The notes beneath the pieces are model-generated. The model searched no databases and had not been told where the DNA came from. It worked only from the letters and a program-made list of their open reading frames with translations. From the NCBI RefSeq assembly GCF_900103485.1, contig NZ_FNHW01000001.1:655418-719417 (forward strand): DNA of 64,000 nucleotides. The letters are read 5' to 3'. This document shows positions 55,842 to 63,367 of the stretch, one piece after another (positions within the stretch are counted from its first letter, which is position 1; every line of letters begins with the position of its first letter). Made by a program: the position numbers and the translations under genes. The DNA comes from Fictibacillus solisalsi. Lineage in GTDB: Bacteria; Bacillota; Bacilli; Bacillales; Fictibacillaceae.

Positions 55842-55985
55842 TTAATTACCTCCCAACGTTATATTTTTCTGCACTTCTTGCTGTGTTTCTTTGATTTCTT
55901 TATTCAGGTGCTGCTCTGCATTTACATGCTTTACTGCGTCTGCCCCTTGCTGCACCGCCCGCTTTGATTTGCTGTGTTTGCTCAT
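55842..55985 (-). CDS. small basic hydrophilic protein, 47 aa
   Basis: A frame of 47 codons (begins MSKHSKSKRAVQQGADAVKH, ends QEVQKNITLGGN) follows GAGGAGGT, seven bases before the ATG. The TAA touches the ATG of the next gene, so both are translated from one message. The composition is charged and helix-prone, with no cysteines and no hydrophobic core. It might be a spore-associated small protein, but I do not recognise it and no sporulation promoter was identified. Confidence 0.65.
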   Translation of the reverse strand: MSKHSKSKRAVQQGADAVKHVNAEQHLNKEIKETQQEVQKNITLGGN

Positions 55986-56061
55986 GGTGATGACCTCCTC
56001 AAAGGGTTTAGTATAGTTTTTGCAGCTACTTGAGTTTTATGTAGAAAAGGAAACATTCCAA

Positions 56062-56098
56062 AAATAAACACCCCGGCAACTTTTTGCCGGGGTGTTTG
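56062..56098 (-). terminator. terminator of the HAD phosphatase gene
   Basis: On the minus strand AAACACCCCGGCAA pairs with TTGCCGGGGTGTTT and is followed by TATTTTT. It sits between this gene and the two small genes. Confidence 0.9.
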
Positions 56099-56102
56099 AG
56101 TA

Positions 56103-56918
56103 TTACATATTCAGCGCAAGGACTTCCTCCAAATAAAGAGCAATTCCATCTTCTTCATTGCTTTTAGTCACATAATTTGCGATGTTTTTCAGTTCGGAAA
56201 TGGCGTTGCCCATGGCAATTCCATGGCCTGCATATTCGATCATCTCCAGATCATTATCTTCGTCTCCAAAAGCGATGATTCTTTCTTTGGGGATATTGTA
56301 ATAAGCCGAGATTTTTTGTAAACCAACGGCTTTATTAAGTCCGGAACGAATGACTTCAATAATATTCCAGGGTGCTGCCCATACACGCTGATCAATCACT
56401 TCTGCATGTTCCTTCCTCAGCTGCTCCCGCAATTCGTTTACATGGTGATCCTGGGGATGAATCAGCAGGGATGTAGGATCATCATTCAGTCTTTCGTTCA
56501 GATCGCCTGTTTGCGCTGGATTTTCACCCATGATGAACGTATCGACGATTACTTGGTCTTCTTTATGAAGATATACATCGTCCAGTACTTCTGCCATTAT
56601 ATTCTTCACTAGGAAATCCTCTGCTGTTTTAATCACCTTTTTTGCCTGTGACAATTCCAATGGAGAGTGGTATACACCAAACGATGGATTATGCGGATGA
56701 TGAACAAATGCTCCGTTAAAATTAACGATGGGTGTATCCAGTCCGAGCTCCTCATAATATTCCGTGCTTGCACGGTAAGGGCGGCCGGTCGATATACAAA
56801 CAACATGCCCCTCCTGCTTCGCCTTCAGAACAGCATTTTTAGTACGCTGTGAAATGACTTTATTGTCGTTCAATAATGTGCCATCCAGATCAAGTGCAAT
56901 TAAATACGGTTTCTTCAT
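56103..56918 (-). CDS. yitU: Cof-type HAD phosphatase, YitU-like
   Basis: The 271-residue HAD-IIB phosphatase has the nucleophile motif ALDLDGTLLNDN, motif II in CISTGRPYRAS, Lys region LNKAVGLQ, and the metal site IIAFGDEDNDLEM. Length and place (before a yitV homologue) match B. subtilis YitU, which can act as the 5-amino-6-ribitylamino-uracil phosphate phosphatase of riboflavin synthesis. Substrate assignment by homology alone is weak in this family. The start ATG is the first codon of the block MKKPYLIALDLDG. Confidence 0.87.
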   Translation of the reverse strand: MKKPYLIALDLDGTLLNDNKVISQRTKNAVLKAKQEGHVVCISTGRPYRASTEYYEELGLDTPIVNFNGAFVHHPHNPSFGVYHSPLELSQAKKVIKTAEDFLVKNIMAEVLDDVYLHKEDQVIVDTFIMGENPAQTGDLNERLNDDPTSLLIHPQDHHVNELREQLRKEHAEVIDQRVWAAPWNIIEVIRSGLNKAVGLQKISAYYNIPKERIIAFGDEDNDLEMIEYAGHGIAMGNAISELKNIANYVTKSNEEDGIALYLEEVLALNM

Positions 56919-57057
56919 TAGGGTTCCTGCCTTTTCGTCGATTTCAAATTAAGTGTAATGGTTTCCCATCTGACTGTCCAATATCAGTCCAATATTAGGA
57001 AGTTTTACACAGACTGTGTGAGGGTAATGCTAACAATATAAGAGGAGGAGATTTTCC

Positions 57058-57327
57058 ATGAAGAAAAAATACTTATTGCTCTCAGGCTTTGCAATTTCCG
57101 CTGCAGGAGTCACTTCCTACCTGTTAAGAAAAGGATCAAACCGTACCATGGCCAAAATGATGGCCAATGAGGTACTGGAAAAAATAATACCATTTATAAA
57201 ACAAGAAGATAATACGAATTTACCTTTAAAAAAAGCGGGTCATCCTGATCCTTATGATTACGAGGATACAAAAATGGTTGGAGAGGGAAGCATGTATCCC
57301 GTGAATTATTACAATAAAAAACAGTAA
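57058..57327 (+). CDS. small membrane-anchored protein, 89 aa
   Basis: An N-terminal lysine-rich start and one hydrophobic helix (YLLLSGFAISAAGVTSYLL) are followed by a charged, soluble part with a Y- and P-rich end (HPDPYDYEDTKMVGEGSMYP). AAGAGGAGGAG precedes the ATG. The protein is probably tethered to the membrane, with its tail inside or outside. I do not recognise the family. A small terminator lies downstream. Confidence 0.7.
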   Translation: MKKKYLLLSGFAISAAGVTSYLLRKGSNRTMAKMMANEVLEKIIPFIKQEDNTNLPLKKAGHPDPYDYEDTKMVGEGSMYPVNYYNKKQ

Positions 57328-57362
57328 CAATGAAAATAATAAATGGACTCAACATTTCGATG

Positions 57363-57386
57363 AACCCGTGAAAACGGGTTTTTTTA
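57363..57386 (+). terminator. intrinsic terminator
   Basis: AACCCGT pairs with ACGGGTT around a short GAAA-type loop, then seven T. Confidence 0.8.
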
Positions 57387-57445
57387 TCGGCAAATTTCAT
57401 TTAACTTGTTATGATATAAAAAGAATAACGATGAAGGAGAAAAAT

Positions 57446-58210
57446 ATGGTAAACATTGAATCGCGTTCTATAAAATCCATTCCTGTGCTTCATGCTTTTG
57501 ATGAAAAGAAGCAGGGCGATAAACTTCCATTAATGATTTTCATACACGGATTTACAAGTGCAAAGGAGCACAATCTTCATTTCGCCTATTCGCTTGCAGA
57601 AAAGGGATACAGAGTGATTCTTCCAGATATGCTGCATCATGGAGACCGGATGAGTGATGTTTCCGCAGACAGGAGAATGTATTCCTTTTGGGATATTGTG
57701 ATTCAGGGAATTCAAGATGTAAATACCCTGATTAAAGCACTGAATGAAGAAGGACTGATTGATCCTGAAAGAGTAGGTCTTTCCGGGACGTCCATGGGAG
57801 GAATTATAACCTTTGGCGCCTTGTCTCAATATCCGTTTATTAAAGCGGCGGTCACGCTTATGGCAACACCGGGATATGAAGCATTTGCTTATTGGCAGAT
57901 TGAAAAAATGAAGCAGCTTGAAATCTCCCTACCCTATTCCCAGGAAGCGCTGGCGAAGATCATGTCGATTATCAAACCATTTGATTTGACCGCAAACATG
58001 AAGAAACTGGATAACCGTCCCTTGCTTTTATGGCACAGCAAAGTTGATCAGGTGGTTCCGTACAGCCAGAGCTATGAATTTTACCAAAAAGCAAAACCGC
58101 TCTATAAAAATCCTGAAAATATTCAATACATATCCGATGAAACATCAGGTCATAAAGTCTCCAGGACGGCTTATCTCGAAGCAGTGAAGTGGTTCATCAA
58201 ACATCTATAA
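57446..58210 (+). CDS. yitV: alpha/beta hydrolase, YitV-like esterase
   Basis: The 254-residue protein matches B. subtilis YitV in length and motifs as I recall them: FIHGFTSAKEHNLHFAYSLA, the nucleophile elbow GLSGTSMGGIITFGAL, the catalytic Asp region WHSKVDQVVPY, and His in ETSGHKVSRTAYL. The substrate is unknown. AAGGAG precedes the ATG at 57446, and upstream in-frame codons run through the terminator. The stop codon region is partly duplicated. Confidence 0.88.
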   Translation: MVNIESRSIKSIPVLHAFDEKKQGDKLPLMIFIHGFTSAKEHNLHFAYSLAEKGYRVILPDMLHHGDRMSDVSADRRMYSFWDIVIQGIQDVNTLIKALNEEGLIDPERVGLSGTSMGGIITFGALSQYPFIKAAVTLMATPGYEAFAYWQIEKMKQLEISLPYSQEALAKIMSIIKPFDLTANMKKLDNRPLLLWHSKVDQVVPYSQSYEFYQKAKPLYKNPENIQYISDETSGHKVSRTAYLEAVKWFIKHL

Positions 58211-58232
58211 TTCTCAAACATCTATAATGCTC
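58199..58232. repeat. 17-bp tandem duplication at the end of yitV
   Basis: AAACATCTATAATTCTC at 58199-58215 is followed by AAACATCTATAATGCTC at 58216-58232 (one mismatch). The first copy includes the yitV stop codon. Confidence 0.85.
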
Positions 58233-58258
58233 AAACAACTAAAAAAGAGGTGAACAGC

Positions 58259-59539
58259 ATGCCGATTGAAAAAAGGGAAATTATACAGGTTTGGGACGCC
58301 GTAGCAAGAGTCCTGAAGTATCAGCTGGAACTTCCATTGGAATCGGTCAGCCTTGAGGAAAGTGATGGCCGCTACCTTGGTGAAGATATTTTGGCCACAC
58401 ATGATGTTCCGCCTTTTGACCGCTCCCCTTACGATGGTTTTGCCATCCGGGCAGAAGACACAGCAGGGGCATCCAGGGATGAGCCTGTGAAGCTCAACGT
58501 GATTGATTCCATCGGTGCGGGCCATGTTTCGGATAAGGAAATAAAACAAAACGAGGCAGTGAGAATCATGACGGGCGCTGCCATTCCAAAGGGAGCAAAT
58601 GCGGTCATCATGCTTGAACTCGTGTCCGAAAAAGAAAAGAATATGATCTCGATCTCACGGAAAGTCGAGGAAGGCGATAATATTTCCTTGCAGGGAGAGG
58701 ACACGCCTGAAGGGACAACGATCCTAAAAAAAGGCACCCGTATTCATTCGGGTGTAATTGCCGTGCTTGCGACGTTCGGATACCATACAGTCAAGGTTTT
58801 TAAAAAGCCCGTTGTTGGAATTCTGGCCACAGGTACGGAACTTTTGGACGTGGAAGAAGAATTGGTCCCGGGGAAAATCAGAAACAGCAACGCTTACATG
58901 ATTGCTTCGCAAATCAAAAGAATGGGAGGAGATCCCCGGATTCTCGGAAAATTGCCGGATGACTTTGATGAAACGTATGCGGGCATTCTGCAGGCTATGG
59001 AAAAAACAGACCTGGTCATCACCACAGGCGGAGTTTCCGTCGGAGATTTTGATCATTTGCCAGCCATTTACAAGAAAATGGGAGCTGATCTTCTTTTTAA
59101 TAAAATCGCTATGAGGCCTGGAAGTGTAACCTCTGCGGCAGTATTCGAAGGAAAGCTGTTGTTTGGCCTTTCCGGAAACCCGTCGGCCTGCTTTGTAGGC
59201 TGTGAATTGTTCGTAAGGCCTTATATGCTTGGTTCCTTACATGCCCAAAAGGTCCACCTTGGTGCTGTGACGTCTATCCTCCAAAAGGATTATCCAAAGC
59301 CCAATCCTTTTACTCGATTTGTCAGGGGCAGGGTGGAATGGAACGGAACTGCCGCAGCTGCTTCACCTGTCGGGCTGGACAAGTCGGGGTCAGTATCCTC
59401 CCTGTCAGAGGCAAATGCTCTGATCGTTCTGCCAGGAGGGTCAAGAGGTTGGAAAAAAGGATCACAGGTGATGACCCTTTTATTGGAAGGTGAAGGAAGT
59501 GTCTGGCCATGGGATCAAGCATTAAAATCCAGATCGTAG
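58259..59539 (+). CDS. moeA: molybdopterin molybdenumtransferase
   Basis: MoeA (426 residues) inserts molybdenum into adenylylated molybdopterin. Family motifs are present: PPFDRSPYDGFAIR, MTGAAIPKGANAVI, VGILATGTELL, GGVSVGDFDH and FGLSGNPSACFVG. AAGAGGTG before the ATG at 58259 sets the start. The 3' end overlaps mobB by 31 bases. The order moeA-mobB-moaE-moaD indicates one operon for cofactor synthesis. mobA, moaA, moaB and moaC are not in the window. Confidence 0.95.
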   Translation: MPIEKREIIQVWDAVARVLKYQLELPLESVSLEESDGRYLGEDILATHDVPPFDRSPYDGFAIRAEDTAGASRDEPVKLNVIDSIGAGHVSDKEIKQNEAVRIMTGAAIPKGANAVIMLELVSEKEKNMISISRKVEEGDNISLQGEDTPEGTTILKKGTRIHSGVIAVLATFGYHTVKVFKKPVVGILATGTELLDVEEELVPGKIRNSNAYMIASQIKRMGGDPRILGKLPDDFDETYAGILQAMEKTDLVITTGGVSVGDFDHLPAIYKKMGADLLFNKIAMRPGSVTSAAVFEGKLLFGLSGNPSACFVGCELFVRPYMLGSLHAQKVHLGAVTSILQKDYPKPNPFTRFVRGRVEWNGTAAAASPVGLDKSGSVSSLSEANALIVLPGGSRGWKKGSQVMTLLLEGEGSVWPWDQALKSRS

Positions 59540-60030
59540 GATATAAAAACAGTGGAAAAACGACTCTGATTGCAAACCTGCTGCAAGCAGCTGCCATAGA
59601 AGGCCTTCGGGCAGGAACTCTAAAGCACCATGGCCATGGCGGCCGGATCGCATTTCAGGATGAAAACAGGGATACAGGAATCCATCGCAGCGCAGGAGCC
59701 GTTGTTTCAGGGGTGCAGGGGGAAGATACGTTTCAGCTTTGTCTTGACCAGCCGCTTTCATTCTCAGGGCTGATTCGTTTATACGAGCCTCTTGACCTTG
59801 ATCTCCTGTTGATCGAAGGGTTTAAGGAAGAACAGCTGCCGCGTGTAGTTTTACTAAAACAAGATGAAGATGTGGAACTGCTTGACTGCAGTACACATGT
59901 CCTGCTGGTTATTACCTGGCCATCGGTATCAGCAGAACTGATTCCGCAGGTGTATCCTGTTTACAGACTGAACGAACAAGAACGATATATCGATTTTCTG
60001 AAGGATTGGATGAAAGGGATGAACACATGA
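59509..60030 (+). CDS. mobB: molybdopterin-guanine dinucleotide biosynthesis adaptor MobB
   Basis: MobB (173 residues) is a P-loop GTPase that helps MobA in MGD formation. It starts with IQIVGYKNSGKTTLIANLL (Walker A GYKNSGKT) and has LKHHGHGG and LLLIEGFKEEQLPRVVLL as typical later blocks. The ATG lies within moeA with GAAGGTGAAGG about a dozen bases upstream, so translation is probably coupled. Its stop overlaps the moaE start. Confidence 0.92.
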   Translation: MGSSIKIQIVGYKNSGKTTLIANLLQAAAIEGLRAGTLKHHGHGGRIAFQDENRDTGIHRSAGAVVSGVQGEDTFQLCLDQPLSFSGLIRLYEPLDLDLLLIEGFKEEQLPRVVLLKQDEDVELLDCSTHVLLVITWPSVSAELIPQVYPVYRLNEQERYIDFLKDWMKGMNT

Positions 60031-60494
60031 AGCCATTTGAAATAACAGAAAACACCATTTCTGTTCAGGAAGTTGTTGATAAAGTTATTCATCCCGATGC
60101 AGGTGCAGTGAATACCTTTATCGGGACTGTACGGGAAATGACAAAGGGGAAGAGAACCACTTATTTGAAATATGAAGCATATATTCCGATGGCCGAAAAA
60201 CAGCTAAGCAAAATTGGGGAAGAAATTGCCGCCGAATGGCCAGATTCGAAATGCGCCATCACTCACCGGATTGGTGAACTGGGGATTTCAGAGATTGCTG
60301 TTGTCATCGCTGTCTCCACACCCCATCGCGCCCACTCATTTGAAGCGTGCCGGTATGCGATAGAACGGATTAAAGAAATCGTGCCAATCTGGAAGAAAGA
60401 GCACTGGGAAGACGGAAGTATGTGGGTTGGAGATCAGTTGGAAACCACTTCCTATTCAAAAGGCCACCCGGAAAGTGAGGGGGAATCAAAATGA
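60027..60494 (+). CDS. moaE: molybdopterin synthase catalytic subunit
   Basis: MoaE (155 residues) converts precursor Z (cPMP) to molybdopterin with sulfur from MoaD. Visible motifs are GAVNTFIGTVRE, the active-site region LKYEAYIPMAEKQL, HRIGELGISEIAVVIAVSTPHR and PIWKKEHWEDGSMWV with catalytic Lys. The ATG overlaps the mobB stop (ATGA) and AAGGGATGA lies upstream. Overlaps moaD by four bases. Confidence 0.95.
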   Translation: MKPFEITENTISVQEVVDKVIHPDAGAVNTFIGTVREMTKGKRTTYLKYEAYIPMAEKQLSKIGEEIAAEWPDSKCAITHRIGELGISEIAVVIAVSTPHRAHSFEACRYAIERIKEIVPIWKKEHWEDGSMWVGDQLETTSYSKGHPESEGESK

Positions 60495-60727
60495 TAAAAG
60501 TATTGTTGTTTGCCGGCATGCAGGAGCGTGCAGGGAAAAGCGAAATTCAACTGAATGAACCGCATCTTCTTGTTTCGGAGATTAAAAGAAAACTGGAAAC
60601 TCAATATGATTTTCCGCAAATGTTTACAGGCTGTCTTTCCGCAGTCAATGAAGAGTTTGCTGACGATGATACCGAAGTCCGTTCAGGAGATGTTGTCGCT
60701 TTTATTCCGCCTGTCAGCGGAGGATAA
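60491..60727 (+). CDS. moaD: molybdopterin synthase sulfur carrier subunit
   Basis: MoaD (78 residues) is a ubiquitin-like sulfur carrier. It ends in FIPPVSGG, the double-glycine tail that is thiocarboxylated. It begins IKVLLFAGMQERAG. The ATG overlaps the moaE stop. The 3' end overlaps by 45 bases the end of a convergent small zinc-ribbon gene. Confidence 0.93.
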   Translation: MIKVLLFAGMQERAGKSEIQLNEPHLLVSEIKRKLETQYDFPQMFTGCLSAVNEEFADDDTEVRSGDVVAFIPPVSGG

Positions 60728-60865
60728 AGAACCGGATTTTTGATCCCATTCCTCTGAACATGAAAAGCATAAAAGAGTGCCATTCGCATGGACCCCATTT
60801 AAGAAGCCCTCTAGACAATAGACGGGCTTTTTACATTGCCTGCAGTATCCCACTAATTCTTTCAA
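60683..60865 (-). CDS. small zinc-ribbon-like protein, 60 aa
   Basis: A TTG start with GGAGG eight bases upstream opens a 60-codon frame with two CxxC pairs, in YCRQCKKPVYC and LLCFSCSEEW, separated by about 21 residues including GFLNGVHANGTLL. This fits a small metal-binding ribbon, a kind often seen as unannotated proteins in Bacillus. The last 20 residues are polar and antisense to moaD, and could be a non-conserved extension. The function is unknown. Confidence 0.55.
   Translation of the reverse strand: MKELVGYCRQCKKPVYCLEGFLNGVHANGTLLCFSCSEEWDQKSGSLSSADRRNKSDNIS
60804..60832 (+). terminator. possible terminator of the moeA-mobB-moaE-moaD operon
   Basis: AAGCCC pairs with GGGCTT, with a further TCTA/TAGA pair inside, then TTTTAC. 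It lies inside the minus-strand zinc-ribbon gene. Confidence 0.5.
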
Positions 60866-61010
60866 ACGCCATCCCTCCTTATTTCATATCCCATTCGCTA
60901 TTTGGACTTGTTGATTTCCGTGAGTAACAGTCATTCAACTGTTTTTTTAGTATAAACCCCAAACAAACGACCTACAAATCAAAAAAATAAAAAAATTTAT
61001 AAATATACAG

Positions 61011-61039
61011 TTGAATTTATCTTTATACATACATATAAT
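61011..61039 (+). promoter_or_regulatory. argC promoter, with AT-rich ARG-box-like sequence
   Basis: TTGAAT (61011-61016) and TATAAT (61034-61039) are 17 bases apart. The sequence across it (TGAATTTATCTTTATACA) resembles an ArgR/AhrC ARG box, so repression by arginine is likely. A second AT-rich partial copy may follow near 61032-61050. Confidence 0.75.
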
Positions 61040-61072
61040 GATACATAAATCAAAAACATTGAGGTGGGGTCG

Positions 61073-62110
61073 TTGAAAGTCGGTATTGTAGGAGCTACTG
61101 GCTTTGGTGGACTGGAACTTATCCGACTGCTGAAGCAGCATCCTGAAATAAATGAGCTTATTTTGTATTCGTCCAGCAAAAAAGATGAACAAATACAATC
61201 AGTTTATCCCCATCTAAATGGATTGGCTGAAGGTACACTGCAGGCGATCGATCATGAAAAAATGCCGGAACAGGTTGAAGTATTGTTCAGTTCTGCGCCG
61301 ACCGGTGTATCTGCGAGTCTGTTGCCTCCTTTGCTTGACAAGGGAATGAGGATTATTGATTTGGCGGGAGACTACCGTCTTAAGAAACAAGGAGAATATG
61401 AGCAGTGGTATAAAAAAGAACCGCCTGAGCGAAAGTGGGTGGAAAAAGCGGTATACGGAATGCCAGAATACAATAGGGAAAACATCAAGTCGGCCCAGCT
61501 CATTGCCAATCCCGGTTGTTATCCAACGGCAGCTCTGCTTGGATTGCTGCCGCTTGTTACTAAGAATTTAATAGATACAAAGTCGATCATCATTGATGCT
61601 AAGTCAGGGATTTCCGGAGCAGGTGCTGTTCCTTCTTTTACGGCACATTTTCCGGTTGCCAATGATAATCTTCAAATCTATAAAGTGAACCGGCACCAGC
61701 ATATTCCTGAGATCGAACAAATGCTTCATCACTATTCCAAAACAAAGGATCCCATAACCTTCAATACCCATCTGGTCCCGATGACCCGTGGAATCATGAA
61801 TACCATGTACGCTACGGTAAATGAGGGGACGACGGAACGGGAGATTGAGGATACATTTTCTGAATATGCCGCGCAGCATCCATTTATCAGGCTTTCACCA
61901 CAGGGAACGTTCCCTTACACAAAGCAGGTGTATGGAAGTAATTATTGTGATATTGGCTGGTCATTCGATACACGGACAAACCGGATCACAACGGTCGCTG
62001 TTATCGATAACCTAATGAAGGGTGCAGCGGGTCAGGCTGTGCATAATTTCAACTTAATGAACGGGTTCCCGGAAAATGCAGGATTACAAGCAAGTCCGTT
62101 GTTCCCATAA
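61073..62110 (+). CDS. argC: N-acetyl-gamma-glutamyl-phosphate reductase
   Basis: ArgC (345 residues, the B. subtilis length) reduces acetylglutamyl phosphate in arginine synthesis. The NADP fold starts VGIVGATGFGGLELIRLL. The catalytic cysteine is in IANPGCYPTAALL, and HQHIPEIEQ and the GSNYCDIGW end are conserved. The TTG at 61073 gives the usual MKVGI start with GAGGTGGGG upstream. A GTG at 61064 overlaps that site. It is the first gene of argC-argJ-argB. Confidence 0.95.
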   Translation: MKVGIVGATGFGGLELIRLLKQHPEINELILYSSSKKDEQIQSVYPHLNGLAEGTLQAIDHEKMPEQVEVLFSSAPTGVSASLLPPLLDKGMRIIDLAGDYRLKKQGEYEQWYKKEPPERKWVEKAVYGMPEYNRENIKSAQLIANPGCYPTAALLGLLPLVTKNLIDTKSIIIDAKSGISGAGAVPSFTAHFPVANDNLQIYKVNRHQHIPEIEQMLHHYSKTKDPITFNTHLVPMTRGIMNTMYATVNEGTTEREIEDTFSEYAAQHPFIRLSPQGTFPYTKQVYGSNYCDIGWSFDTRTNRITTVAVIDNLMKGAAGQAVHNFNLMNGFPENAGLQASPLFP

Positions 62111-62127
62111 ATGAGAGGAGAGTTGAT

Positions 62128-63354
62128 GTGGCTTCAATCGTATCAACCTTAAAAAAAGTGACAGGATCAAATATTACCTTGCCGAAAGGATTCTCTGCCG
62201 CGGGAATCAACTGCGGCATTAAATACAAGAAAAAAGATTTAGGCATCATTCTGAGTGAAAAACCGGCCGCTGCAGCGGCAGTTTATACGACCAATAAAAT
62301 CAAAGCAGCACCGCTTGCAGTAACAAAAGAAAGTATCGAAACCGAAGGAATCCTGCGGGCTGTGATCGTCAACTCAGGCAATGCCAATGCGTTTACCGGC
62401 ACTCAGGGAATCCTAGATGCCTATGCCATGCGAAGCCAGGTTAGCGAAGTGTTTGGCTTGAGCGAGTATCATGTAGGCGTGGCTTCAACAGGAATCATCG
62501 GTGAAACAATGCCTATTGATACAATTCTTGCGGGGATTAGAAAGCTTCATCCCCAATCCAGACTAGAGAACGCCCTTGAGTTTAGCCAGGCGATTTTAAC
62601 AACAGATACAAAAACAAAAAATGCATGCTATTCCTTCCAGGTTGGAGAAAAAGAAGTGGTGCTGGCCGGAACAGCGAAAGGCTCAGGCATGATTCACCCT
62701 AACATGGCAACTATGCTTTCGTTTATGACCACAGATGCCAACATCTCATCCGAGAACCTTCACTATGCCCTAAGAAAAGTAACGGATCAAAGCTTTAACT
62801 GTATTACGGTGGACGGGGAAACTTCAACAAATGATATGGTCCTCGTCATGGCGAACGGATGTGCCGGAACCGAAGAGCTGACACCTGAGCATCCAGATTG
62901 GGGAACGTTTTTGCAGGCATTGACTCTAACTTCGACAGATTTGGCAAAAAGTATAGCCAGAGATGGTGAAGGGGCAACCAAATTGATTGAAGTCACCGTA
63001 GAGGGAGCTGCAAGCGATCAGGAAGCGCGGATTGCGGCAAAATCCATTGTGGGTTCACCGCTTGTAAAAACCGCGATTTTCGGCTGTGATCCTAACTGGG
63101 GAAGGATTGTAGCTGTCCTAGGTTATGCCAATGTTGAAATTGTTCCAGAACAGATTGATTTGTCGATCGGTGGTTTTCCAGTTCTGTTAGCCAGCGAAAT
63201 TTTACCATTTGATGAAGAAGGCATCTCTTCCTACTTGAGCGGCAGTGACATTTCTATCTCCGTGAACCTTCATGCTGGAAATGGAAAAGGCAAGGCGTGG
63301 GGATGTGATTTAACGTATGACTATGTCCAAATCAATTCAAGCTACACAACGTGA
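62128..63354 (+). CDS. argJ: glutamate N-acetyltransferase / amino-acid acetyltransferase (ArgJ)
   Basis: ArgJ (408 residues) transfers acetyl from acetylornithine to glutamate, closing the cyclic arginine pathway. It is made as a precursor that cuts itself before Thr in the motif KGSGMIHPNMATMLSF. VIVNSGNANAFTG, GVASTGIIGE and GCDPNWGRIVA are typical. GTG start with AGAGGAGAG upstream. Whether it is also able to use acetyl-CoA (bifunctional) cannot be told. Confidence 0.95.
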   Translation: MASIVSTLKKVTGSNITLPKGFSAAGINCGIKYKKKDLGIILSEKPAAAAAVYTTNKIKAAPLAVTKESIETEGILRAVIVNSGNANAFTGTQGILDAYAMRSQVSEVFGLSEYHVGVASTGIIGETMPIDTILAGIRKLHPQSRLENALEFSQAILTTDTKTKNACYSFQVGEKEVVLAGTAKGSGMIHPNMATMLSFMTTDANISSENLHYALRKVTDQSFNCITVDGETSTNDMVLVMANGCAGTEELTPEHPDWGTFLQALTLTSTDLAKSIARDGEGATKLIEVTVEGAASDQEARIAAKSIVGSPLVKTAIFGCDPNWGRIVAVLGYANVEIVPEQIDLSIGGFPVLLASEILPFDEEGISSYLSGSDISISVNLHAGNGKGKAWGCDLTYDYVQINSSYTT

Positions 63355-63367
63355 GGGGGAGAAGGTA

